Virus record (IMG/VR): IMGVR_UViG_3300030012_005163
Span: 1 to 64,000 of that record
Origin: a virus
Strand: one strand, 5' to 3'
Length of the DNA: 64,000 nucleotides
Shown here piece by piece: positions 1 through 7,481 of this stretch. The translations under genes were made by a program, and so were the position numbers. Numbering within the stretch: the first letter of the stretch is position 1; every line of letters begins with the position of its first letter. The notes under the pieces are model-generated. The model saw only the letters and a list, made by a program, of their open reading frames with translations, ran no database searches and was not told the origin of the DNA.

Positions 1-1659
1 GAAATAATTAAATCATATGAAAAACATAATCGTAATATTGTAACTAAACCAAGACAGGCAGGTGTATCTACAACTACTGCAGCATATATCGCCGCAAAGA
101 TTGCGTTTGGTGATCCTAATAATCCTTGGAAAGTACTAGTATTAGCCAATAAACAAACATTAGCACAAGAGTTTTTAAAAAAAATAAAAGATTTCTTAGA
201 TCAGATACCTGCGTGGGTATGGGGAGTTGGTGAAGGAGACTCTTACTTATCTATTGAAGCAAAAGGGCATATTAAAACCAAAGATACACAATGTGAAGTA
301 AAAGCATTAGCAACTTCTAAAGATGCGTTAAGGGGGTATACACCAACATTTTTAATTATGGACGAAGCTGCGTTTATCGATAATGGTGCTGAGGTATTTG
401 GTGCTGCATTAACATCATTAGGTACGGGTGGTAAAGTAACTCTAATTTCCACACCTAATGGGCAAGACGCATTATATTATAAAACATACGATGGTGCAAA
501 ACAAGGTGATAATAATTTCAATATAATTGAAATGAGGTGGCATGAAGATATAAGATATAACAGAGGTTTAAGGTGGTTAAGAGGGGAAGATGAGGTAATT
601 GAATGTGAAACAGTGGGGAGAGAAACATTAAGATGGGAATATAGTGGTAAAACATACGAAACCAATAGTATAGATATAGAAGATTATAGTGTAATGGTTA
701 ATGATGGATGGAAAGGTTCTTCTCCGTGGTATGAAGAAATGTGTAGAGATATGAACGGAGATAAAAAACAAATAGCACAAGAATTAGATGTATCTTTTGT
801 TTCTTCTGGGGGTAATGTTATAGATGATGAATACATAGAATTTCAAGAACAAAACAATGTAAAAGAACCAAAATATAAGGCAGAGATGGAAAAATCAATG
901 TGGATTTGGAAAGAGCCCGAAGAAGGACATAAATATATTATGGGTGTAGATGTATCTAGAGGTGATGGTAAAGATAGTTCTACTATAGTTATTTTAGATT
1001 TTGATGGTTTAGAACAAGTGGCAGAATTCAAATATAAACTTCCACCAGATTTGTTAGCAGAAATAGTTTATAAATATGGTAATTTATATAACGCATATAC
1101 TGTAGTAGATATTACAGGTGGTATGGGAGTTTCTACAGTTATGAAATTGTTAGAAATGGATTATAAACATTTACATTATGATGATCCTAAGAGTAGAAAA
1201 TTAAGTGAAAAATATGCTAAGACATTATATAAACAAGGTGATAAAGTACCTGGTTTTAATGTAGGGAGTAGTAGACTTCAAATGGTTAGTGATATGGAAG
1301 AACACATTAGAGAAAATAAAACAATAATAAGATCAGTAAGGTTAATATCAGAATTAAAAACATTTGTATATAGAAATGGTAGACCAGATCATATGGATGG
1401 TTATCATGACGATATAATTATGGCATTAGCAATGCCAATATTTGTGGTACAAACTACTTTTAAGAAACTAAAACAGATAGAAAACCAAACTAGGGCAATG
1501 TTAGATAGTTGGACTACTGTGAGTAATAGTAGTAATAAAATCACACCTAAACAAACACATGTAAATCCATTTTATAGTAATACCCCAACATATGAACCTA
1601 AACAAAATAATGGAAATAACGATAATGGCGAATATAATTGGTTATTTGGTATAAAGTAA
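1..1659 (+). CDS. 17: Terminase large subunit, gp17-like (5' truncated by window edge)
   Basis: This is the DNA-packaging motor ATPase and headful nuclease that docks on the portal. The frame is open from base 1, so the N-terminus lies outside the window and 552 residues are visible. Counting from the window start, a deviant Walker A (KPRQAGVSTT, residues 16-25) lacks the usual GKT lysine but has an upstream lysine, as in other large terminases. Walker B is LIMDEAAF (D121, E122) and the coupling motif is STPNG (150-154). The RNase H-like nuclease follows, with acidic residues in GVDVSRGDG (D317), VVDITGG (D369) and YHDDIIMALA (D470, D471). The portal gene follows after 52 bases. In T4, tail sheath and tube genes 18 and 19 sit between 17 and 20, and they are absent here. 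Identification is firm. Confidence 0.95.
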   Translation, partial: EIIKSYEKHNRNIVTKPRQAGVSTTTAAYIAAKIAFGDPNNPWKVLVLANKQTLAQEFLKKIKDFLDQIPAWVWGVGEGDSYLSIEAKGHIKTKDTQCEVKALATSKDALRGYTPTFLIMDEAAFIDNGAEVFGAALTSLGTGGKVTLISTPNGQDALYYKTYDGAKQGDNNFNIIEMRWHEDIRYNRGLRWLRGEDEVIECETVGRETLRWEYSGKTYETNSIDIEDYSVMVNDGWKGSSPWYEEMCRDMNGDKKQIAQELDVSFVSSGGNVIDDEYIEFQEQNNVKEPKYKAEMEKSMWIWKEPEEGHKYIMGVDVSRGDGKDSSTIVILDFDGLEQVAEFKYKLPPDLLAEIVYKYGNLYNAYTVVDITGGMGVSTVMKLLEMDYKHLHYDDPKSRKLSEKYAKTLYKQGDKVPGFNVGSSRLQMVSDMEEHIRENKTIIRSVRLISELKTFVYRNGRPDHMDGYHDDIIMALAMPIFVVQTTFKKLKQIENQTRAMLDSWTTVSNSSNKITPKQTHVNPFYSNTPTYEPKQNNGNNDNGEYNWLFGIK

Positions 1660-1674
1660 TATTTAGTTTTTACT

Positions 1675-1690
1675 AGATATTTATTATAAT
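1675..1690 (+). promoter_or_regulatory. Late-type promoter motif before portal gene
   Basis: AGATATTTATTATAAT lies 21 bases upstream of the portal ATG. It is one of about a dozen copies of the core ATATTTAT(W)A found just upstream of structural genes on both strands. It resembles the T4 late promoter (TATAAATA) read as its complement. Its role as a promoter is inferred from position and recurrence. Confidence 0.6.
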
Positions 1691-1711
1691 AGTAAAAAGA
1701 TATTTAATAAA

Positions 1712-3664
1712 ATGGCAAGAAAAACAGTATTTCAACAGTTAAGTGACTTATTCGGACCTGAAAGAAAACAGGCGGAAAGTAAATCTAGATATTCTATTAA
1801 TGATAAAGAGTTACTAAAAACTCAATCAAAAGAAGAATATGATTATGAGTTACTACAAAAACAACAAGACGCTTATTTAGCGAATCAATGGAAAAAAGTT
1901 GATAATGAGATATATCAACACTCAATATATTACGAAACTACGCGATTAGCATCTTATGCAGATTTTGAGGGAATGGAATTCTTTCCTGAAATTGCAGCAG
2001 CTTTAGATATATTTATGGAAGAATCTACCACACCTAATGGGGATGGTAAAATATTAAATATTTTTTCAGAAAGTAAAAGAGTTAGAAGAATATTACAAGA
2101 TTTATTCTTCAATAGATTAGATATACATACTAATTTACCTATGTGGGTTAGAAACACTTGTAAATATGGTGATAACTTCTTATACCTATCAATCGATAGT
2201 GAAAATGGGGTACAAAGTGTAAAACAATTACCTAATATTGAAATAACTCGTAAAGAGAATGATGGGTTTGGTGAAAACTCTAATTTATCAACTGAAGATA
2301 AATTTAACCCAGTTAAATTTGTTTGGGGACAAAAAGATATGGAATTTAATGCATGGCAAATAGCACATTTTAGATTATTAGGTGACGATAGAAGATTACC
2401 TTATGGTACATCTATCTTAGAAAAAGCAAGAAGAATATGGAAACAATTATTACTTTCAGAAGATGCAATGTTAATATATAGAGTAACAAGAGCACCAGAA
2501 AGAAGAATATTTAAAATATTTGTTGGGAACATTGATGAAAAAGATGTACCAGCATATGTTAATAAGATTGCAGATAACTTTAAAAGAAGTCCTGTTATCG
2601 ACCAACAAACTGGACAGATAGATACAAGATACAATCAAATGGCACAAGATCAAGATTATTTTGTACCAGTGAGAGATCAGAACGCACCTAGTCCAATAGA
2701 TACTTTACCAGGTGCAACTAATCTATCCGAAATTGCTGATATCCAATTTTTACAAAAGAAACTGTTTACGGCATTAAGAGTACCAAAACCATTCTTAGGT
2801 TTTGAAGAAGTGACAGGAGAAGGTAAAAACTTAGCATTACAAGATATTAGATTTTCTAGAACAATTAATAGGGTACAACAAGCAATTATACAAGAATTAA
2901 ATAAAATTGCAATTATACATCTTTATATCTTAGGTTTAGAGGATGAATTAGAAAATTTTACTTTAACACTTAATAACCCATCTACACAAGCGGAAATGTT
3001 AAAAATAGAACAAACTCAGTTAAAGGTTACTTTATATAAAGATGCAGTAGCGGATGCAGGTAATGGGTTTGGGGCATATTCTATGACGAGAGCAAAGAGA
3101 GATATATTAGGAATGTCCGAAGAAGAAATACGTAATGATTTAGAACAACAAAGAATGGAGAAAGCAGCTAGTGCAGAAATGGAACAAACTTCTACTGTAA
3201 TTAAGAAAACAGGTATCTTTGATAGAGTTGATACATTATATGGTGACCCAATGGGTGCTGAAGGAGAATCTGGAGGTGACGCAGCAGGAGGTGATATGGG
3301 TGGAGACACTGGTGGTGATGACTTCGGAGGTGGATCTGACTTTGGTGCAGACTTAGCTGGCGGTATGGATGATGCTGCGGCTACTGACGCAGGTGGAGAA
3401 GCGGCAGCGGCTGAAGCAAGCGCAGCAGTAGAATCAATAGACAAAAAAGAAAATTTATTATTAGAAGAAAAACAACAAAAAATTCTAAATGATAAAGTTA
3501 AAAAATATCAGAATATGTACTTTAAAAGACTTATGGAAAGTATAGATGAAGATGAAAAAGTTTTTAATGTTGAGAATTTAGATGATGAAGTTAATACTAT
3601 AAATTCTAAAATAGAAGAAATGTCTAAAGAAATTGATAGTATTATTGATAATGAAGAAAAGTAA
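1712..3664 (+). CDS. 20: Portal vertex protein, gp20-like
   Basis: This protein forms the dodecameric ring at the unique capsid vertex through which DNA is packaged and to which the neck attaches. At 650 aa it is longer than T4 gp20 (524 aa). The central block around residues 228-275 (YGTSILEKARRIWKQ, then EDAMLIYRVTRAPERR) is typical of T4-type portals, as is the region near residue 370 (GFEEVTGEGKNLALQDIRFSR). The extra length is mostly a low-complexity Gly/Asp/Ala tract at residues 510-573, followed by a charged helical tail (KKENLLLEEKQQKILNDKVK). That tail may be flexible or face the prohead core. The gene follows the terminase and has a late-type motif upstream. Confidence 0.94.
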   Translation: MARKTVFQQLSDLFGPERKQAESKSRYSINDKELLKTQSKEEYDYELLQKQQDAYLANQWKKVDNEIYQHSIYYETTRLASYADFEGMEFFPEIAAALDIFMEESTTPNGDGKILNIFSESKRVRRILQDLFFNRLDIHTNLPMWVRNTCKYGDNFLYLSIDSENGVQSVKQLPNIEITRKENDGFGENSNLSTEDKFNPVKFVWGQKDMEFNAWQIAHFRLLGDDRRLPYGTSILEKARRIWKQLLLSEDAMLIYRVTRAPERRIFKIFVGNIDEKDVPAYVNKIADNFKRSPVIDQQTGQIDTRYNQMAQDQDYFVPVRDQNAPSPIDTLPGATNLSEIADIQFLQKKLFTALRVPKPFLGFEEVTGEGKNLALQDIRFSRTINRVQQAIIQELNKIAIIHLYILGLEDELENFTLTLNNPSTQAEMLKIEQTQLKVTLYKDAVADAGNGFGAYSMTRAKRDILGMSEEEIRNDLEQQRMEKAASAEMEQTSTVIKKTGIFDRVDTLYGDPMGAEGESGGDAAGGDMGGDTGGDDFGGGSDFGADLAGGMDDAAATDAGGEAAAAEASAAVESIDKKENLLLEEKQQKILNDKVKKYQNMYFKRLMESIDEDEKVFNVENLDDEVNTINSKIEEMSKEIDSIIDNEEK

Positions 3665-3679
3665 ACTTTTTATTAAATC

Positions 3680-3698
3680 TTAATATTTATAAATAAAC
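3680..3698 (+). promoter_or_regulatory. Late-type promoter motif (palindromic copy)
   Basis: TTAATATTTATAAATAAAC sits 9 bases before the next ATG. This copy contains the self-complementary core TATTTATAAATA, so it carries both the ATATTTAT form and the T4-like TATAAATA form. The promoter role is inferred. Confidence 0.55.
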
Positions 3699-3706
3699 AA
3701 AAGAAT

Positions 3707-4468
3707 ATGACTAATTTTGGATACATAAAAGATACTTTTAATAATATTTTATCAGAATCAATTTTAAATAAAAATGAAGAAGGTAAAAAATTATTCAAAA
3801 AATACGTACAAACATTAAAAGAGGATGTTAACTTAAAAAAAGAATATCTTATATATAAGAACTTAACTACTAAAAAATTTACTTCAGAATCAGACGCTAA
3901 AGATTATATTAAGGAGAATATATCTTTATTAAAAGATAATAACCCATCAAAAGGGCTTAATAAATTAAATAAAATTTTAGGTGATAAAGAAATAGTTAAA
4001 GAAAATAAAGAAATATATTCTCATATTAATATATTACGTAATACCACTAAAACACCTACCAACATCGAGAGAATACAAGAATCAATTAATTTCTTTAAAG
4101 AAAGAATGTTAAAAGAAGAAACTAAAGTAGAATCACAATATGATGTTGCAGGTGTACCACCTTCAGTATTAACAAAATTAGCAGTTAATAAATTTAACTC
4201 TAAATATGAAAATATTACTGAAGAAGAAAAGAAAATTATCAAAAATGTTCTTAACAGTAACGATGAAGAAAAAGAAGAAACTTATTCTTCATTAAAAAAT
4301 GAATGTATAGACATTATTGATAATCGTCTAAGTGAAAATACAGATTTAGACTTAAAAGACAAACTTTTAAAAGTAAAAGATAAATTATTAAGAATGTCTT
4401 TTAATAAAGAAACTTTCCCAACAGATATTGATAGTATATATAATCTAAAAAATTCTGTAACAGAATAA
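3707..4468 (+). CDS. Unknown head-module protein, possible prohead core component
   Basis: A 253-aa protein rich in Lys, Glu and Asn, predicted to be mostly helical. It lies between portal and protease, where T4 carries the small prohead core genes 67 and 68. I see no family signature. The N-terminus (FNNILSESIL at residues 11-20) contains LSE followed by Ser, which fits the (L/I)xE cleavage rule of T4 gp21, so it may be an internal core protein processed during maturation. A late-type motif is 9 bases upstream and a strong hairpin terminator follows the stop codon. The core-protein role is inferred from position and composition only. Confidence 0.55.
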   Translation: MTNFGYIKDTFNNILSESILNKNEEGKKLFKKYVQTLKEDVNLKKEYLIYKNLTTKKFTSESDAKDYIKENISLLKDNNPSKGLNKLNKILGDKEIVKENKEIYSHINILRNTTKTPTNIERIQESINFFKERMLKEETKVESQYDVAGVPPSVLTKLAVNKFNSKYENITEEEKKIIKNVLNSNDEEKEETYSSLKNECIDIIDNRLSENTDLDLKDKLLKVKDKLLRMSFNKETFPTDIDSIYNLKNSVTE

Positions 4469-4475
4469 TCTATTT

Positions 4476-4502
4476 AAACCCACTAAACAGTGGGTTTTTT
4501 TA
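4476..4502 (+). terminator. Intrinsic terminator after the 3707 gene
   Basis: A perfect 9-bp stem (AAACCCACT with AGTGGGTTT) and a 4-base loop are followed by a T run. The terminator closes the portal/core unit before the host-type promoter at 4510. Confidence 0.88.
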
Positions 4503-4509
4503 TGCATAG

Positions 4510-4541
4510 TTTGACATCATTGATAAAAATGATTATCTTTG
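4510..4541 (+). promoter_or_regulatory. Bacteroidota primary-sigma promoter
   Basis: TTTG at 4510-4513, a 20-base spacer, then TATCTTTG at 4534-4541. This matches the Bacteroidota -33/-7 consensus (TTTG, about 19 bases, TAnnTTTG). It lies just past a terminator and 32 bases before the next start, so the 4574 gene probably has its own early transcription inside the late head module. Confidence 0.82.
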
Positions 4542-4573
4542 TATTAAAATAACATAAAAGAAATTGACTATGA

Positions 4574-5008
4574 ATGAAACGAGGAAAAGAATTAAAATTA
4601 GATTTAAACCCAAATTATAAAATAAAAGTTGGGACAGTAGATAATAAAAATCCAAAAACAATATACATAAATCTCTCCGCTTGGGGACAATTAAAAAAAT
4701 ACGATATAGATTTAAACTATGAAAATGTAATTAATAAAATTAGAACTAGAATTAAACATAAAATCAATAGTTATAATTTAAATGAATTTCATAGAGGTAA
4801 ATATATCGTAGATTTAGATATGAGATCATCAGGTATAAAACCAACAAAAAGAAGTTTTATGTCTTGTGAAATAACATTATTCCAAAAAGAACCTATTCCT
4901 GTTAACAATCCTACAATAGTAAATTCTTCTACACAAATAATAGAAGATGTTATAAAAGATTGTTTAGATACAGATACCCACTTTACTTTTTATAAAACTA
5001 AAAACTAA
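4574..5008 (+). CDS. Unknown protein, early-promoter insert in head module
   Basis: A basic 144-aa protein of unknown function. The middle (residues 44-100) alternates charged and hydrophobic residues and contains IRTRIKHKINSY and GKYIVDLDMRSSG, suggesting an alpha/beta domain. It has no signal peptide or membrane segment. The ATG at 4574 keeps the long frame open; an ATG 4 bases earlier runs into a stop within 17 codons. A terminator upstream and a private host-type promoter set it apart from its late neighbours. A later-acquired early gene is one reading; an infection-time regulator is another. Confidence 0.7.
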   Translation: MKRGKELKLDLNPNYKIKVGTVDNKNPKTIYINLSAWGQLKKYDIDLNYENVINKIRTRIKHKINSYNLNEFHRGKYIVDLDMRSSGIKPTKRSFMSCEITLFQKEPIPVNNPTIVNSSTQIIEDVIKDCLDTDTHFTFYKTKN

Positions 5009-5024
5009 ATTTTTTTGTAATAAA

Positions 5025-5040
5025 GGTATATTTATATGTA
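5025..5040 (+). promoter_or_regulatory. Late-type promoter motif before prohead protease
   Basis: GGTATATTTATATGTA lies 15 bases before the protease ATG and matches the ATATTTATWA core found before other structural genes. The promoter role is inferred. Confidence 0.5.
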
Positions 5041-5055
5041 AAGTATATCTATATT

Positions 5056-5745
5056 ATGGAAATTTTAAAAAACAATGAGTTAAATAAAAAAGGTATCTTA
5101 GTAGAATATGATGCGGGATACATCTCTCCTAAAGATAATAGACATTTCATTAACGAAATAAATAAACTAACTAAAGGTGGACAAATAGTCGAAGATCCTT
5201 TAGTTGTTTATGCAGTAATGCAAAAATATGATGTGGAGAATAGAAACGGTAGAGTATATCCTGAAAAAATACTTAAAAAAGAATCTGAAAACTATATGAA
5301 ACTTATTGAAGAAAAAAGAGCTATGGGTGAAGCGGATCATCCAGATTCTTCAATAGTAGCTATCAGTAGAATTTCTCATAATGTGACAGAACTATGGTGG
5401 GAAGGTAATGTTCTAATGGGTAAATTAGAAATTATTATGTCACCAGGATTTGTAACACAAGGTATAATATCATGTGAAGGTGATCAAGTAGCAAATCTTT
5501 TAAGAAAAGGTTTAAAAATAGGTGTATCATCGAGAGGTGTCGGTTCATTGAAAAAAGAAAACGGTAAAAATATTGTACAAGATGACTTTGAATTAATATG
5601 TTGGGATGTGGTAACATCACCATCAACACCGGGTTCTTGGATATATAATGAATCACCTTCTAAAGAACAACAGATGTCTGAATCAAAAGAGAATAAAGAT
5701 AAAGATTTACTTATCGATTCATTAGATAATTTTTTATCAGATTAA
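5056..5745 (+). CDS. 21: Prohead core protease, gp21-like
   Basis: A serine protease of the T4 prohead protease family (peptidase U9/S80 type). It degrades the scaffold and trims capsid proteins after (L/I)xE before packaging. The protein is 229 aa, close to T4 gp21 (212 aa). The candidate catalytic His is H95 in GEADHPDSS, and the candidate Ser is in GVSSRGVGS (S158 or S159). Both motif contexts are characteristic of the family. The order protease, scaffold, capsid matches T4 genes 21-22-23. Confidence 0.93.
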   Translation: MEILKNNELNKKGILVEYDAGYISPKDNRHFINEINKLTKGGQIVEDPLVVYAVMQKYDVENRNGRVYPEKILKKESENYMKLIEEKRAMGEADHPDSSIVAISRISHNVTELWWEGNVLMGKLEIIMSPGFVTQGIISCEGDQVANLLRKGLKIGVSSRGVGSLKKENGKNIVQDDFELICWDVVTSPSTPGSWIYNESPSKEQQMSESKENKDKDLLIDSLDNFLSD

Positions 5746-5778
5746 TTTCACAATAAATCCACACTTTTATCATTTTTT

Positions 5779-5790
5779 GCATATTTATAA
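5779..5790 (+). promoter_or_regulatory. Late-type promoter motif before scaffold gene
   Basis: GCATATTTATAA lies about 70 bases upstream of the scaffold ATG, farther than usual. A small hairpin with a T run (5798-5821) lies between the motif and the gene. The promoter role is inferred. Confidence 0.5.
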
Positions 5791-5797
5791 AAAAATG

Positions 5798-5821
5798 GCA
5801 CTTTATAGTGCTGCATTTTTT
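5798..5821 (+). terminator. Hairpin plus T run in scaffold leader (terminator or attenuator)
   Basis: GCACT, loop TTAT and AGTGC form a 5-bp stem, followed by TGC and six T. It could terminate the protease message. It lies just downstream of the late-type motif, so it could also thin out transcripts entering the scaffold gene. The stem is short, so efficiency is uncertain. Confidence 0.5.
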
Positions 5822-5859
5822 ATTATAATAACAAAATGTAAAAAAAACAAAAATTTACA

Positions 5860-7443
5860 ATGGCTACAAAAAGAAAATCAATCATCGAAGAGGCTTTGTT
5901 AGAAGCAAAGTCTTTAGAGGATGCCTTAAAAGCCAATACGAAAGAAATGCTTGCTTCACATATGAAACAAGAAATTGAGAACATCGTTGAGTCGTCTTTA
6001 AATGAGGAAGACGAAGAAGTTGAAGAAATCGATGTGGAAGGATCCGATGAAGAAATGGAAGAAATGCCAGCATTAGATGCTGGAAATGACTCAGAAGAGT
6101 CAGAATTAATGGATTTAGATATCGATCTTGACGCTTTAGCGGGAGACGATGATGAAGAAGTTGAATTAGATGTTGTTGAATTACCCGCAGAATTAGATAT
6201 GGGTGATGAAGAAGAATTAGATTTAACTGGTGCATCAGACGAAGAAGTAATCGCAGTATTTAAGAAAATGAGCGATGAAGACGAAGTTGAAGTTGTTAAA
6301 GACGCTGACGGAATCCACTTAACAGATAACGAAACCGGTGCAGAATACTACATCAAAGAAGGTGACGAACATTATGAAGAATCTTATGACAAAATGGACG
6401 AAAAGTCTGATTGTATGAAAGAGGAAGCAGGATGTGGCAAGAAATATGAAGGTCACGATCATATGGACGAAGAAGTAATGTACGAAATCGAACTTTCTGA
6501 AGAACAACCTTATGGAGGTAATAAAGGAGACGAATCTAAAAGTCGTAGAGATTACATGGAAGAAGGTAAATATGGCGGCAATAAAGGAGACGAATCTAGA
6601 AGCCACAGAGACTATATGGAAGAAGGTGATGACATGTATGAAGGTCATTATGGTGGTAACAAAGGCGATGAGTCTAGAAGCCACAGAGACTATATGGAAG
6701 AAGGTGATGACATGTATGAAGGAAAATATGGCGGCAATAAAGGCGATGAGTCTAGAAGTCATAGAGATTACATGGAAGAAGGTGATGATATGTATGAAGG
6801 AAAATATGGCGGCAATAAAGGCGATGAGTCTAGAAGTCATAGAGATTACATGGAAGAAGATGAAGAAATAGTAGATTTAGATGTTTCTGAAGGTGATGGC
6901 GCAATCGAAGAAGACAAACTTAAAAGACACCAATCAACTGGTTACCAAAGATATAGTGGTGCCAAAGCTGGGTCGGATCAAGCAAGTCCTTACGGTGGTG
7001 TATCAGAATCTAGAAAAAGAAGAACACCTAAAAATGTACAAAAAGTATCGGAATCAAAAATTATGAAGGAATACAAAGAGTTAAAATCCAAAAACGAAGA
7101 GTATAAAGGAGCACTTAAAGTATTCAAGAATAAATTAAACGAAGTTGCTTTATTCAACACAAATTTAGCATACGTAAATAGATTATTCACTGAACATTCT
7201 ACAACCAAATCAGAAAAGATGGAAATCTTAAAAAGATTTGATAATGCAGAAACTATTAAGGAATCTAAATCTATCTACAAATCAGTAAAAAGTGAGTTAG
7301 ATTCTAAGTCACCAATTACAGAATCTGTAGAGAATAAAGTAAATAAGACTGTTAAGTCTTCTAAATCGGATTTAAATGAATCTACTGCATATGTAGATCC
7401 ACAAATAACTGCGATTAAAGATTTGATGAGAAAATTATCATAA
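5860..7443 (+). CDS. 22: Prohead scaffold (core) protein, gp22-like, with tandem repeats
   Basis: Likely the major scaffolding protein that fills the prohead and is digested by the gp21-like protease. The case rests on position (between 21 and 23), extreme acidity over residues 48-215, and a charged helical C-terminus (residues 385-470). At 527 aa it is about twice T4 gp22 (269 aa). The excess is acidic low complexity plus five in-frame repeats at residues 217-334 (unit beginning YGGNKGDESRSHRDYMEE). The N-terminus (KRKSIIEEALLEAKSLE) holds LLE followed by Ala, a plausible self-processing site. Sequence identity to T4 gp22 is not evident, so the role is mainly positional. Confidence 0.78.
   Translation: MATKRKSIIEEALLEAKSLEDALKANTKEMLASHMKQEIENIVESSLNEEDEEVEEIDVEGSDEEMEEMPALDAGNDSEESELMDLDIDLDALAGDDDEEVELDVVELPAELDMGDEEELDLTGASDEEVIAVFKKMSDEDEVEVVKDADGIHLTDNETGAEYYIKEGDEHYEESYDKMDEKSDCMKEEAGCGKKYEGHDHMDEEVMYEIELSEEQPYGGNKGDESKSRRDYMEEGKYGGNKGDESRSHRDYMEEGDDMYEGHYGGNKGDESRSHRDYMEEGDDMYEGKYGGNKGDESRSHRDYMEEGDDMYEGKYGGNKGDESRSHRDYMEEDEEIVDLDVSEGDGAIEEDKLKRHQSTGYQRYSGAKAGSDQASPYGGVSESRKRRTPKNVQKVSESKIMKEYKELKSKNEEYKGALKVFKNKLNEVALFNTNLAYVNRLFTEHSTTKSEKMEILKRFDNAETIKESKSIYKSVKSELDSKSPITESVENKVNKTVKSSKSDLNESTAYVDPQITAIKDLMRKLS
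6511..6861 (+). repeat. In-frame tandem repeat, unit 60-78 bp, five copies
   Basis: Copies begin at about 6511, 6571, 6649, 6727 and 6805. The first unit is 60 bp and the next three are 78 bp. Each encodes YGGNKGDES(R/K)SHRDYMEE with a GDDMYEG linker in the longer units. Late copies are almost identical at DNA level (GGCGGCAATAAAGG recurs), indicating recent expansion. All lengths are multiples of three. Confidence 0.92.
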
Positions 7444-7481
7444 AAAAAATAACAATAACAAAACAATAAAAAACTCAAAAA

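Noticed and set aside
6511-6861. Repeats considered as a CRISPR array
   Set aside because: They are contiguous, in frame, multiples of three and inside a coding gene, with no unique spacers and no cas genes.
6319-6871. Open frames on both strands across the scaffold tandem repeats
   Set aside because: The repeat unit is stop-free in several frames because of its composition. Only the acidic frame continues into non-repeated sequence with a sensible protein.
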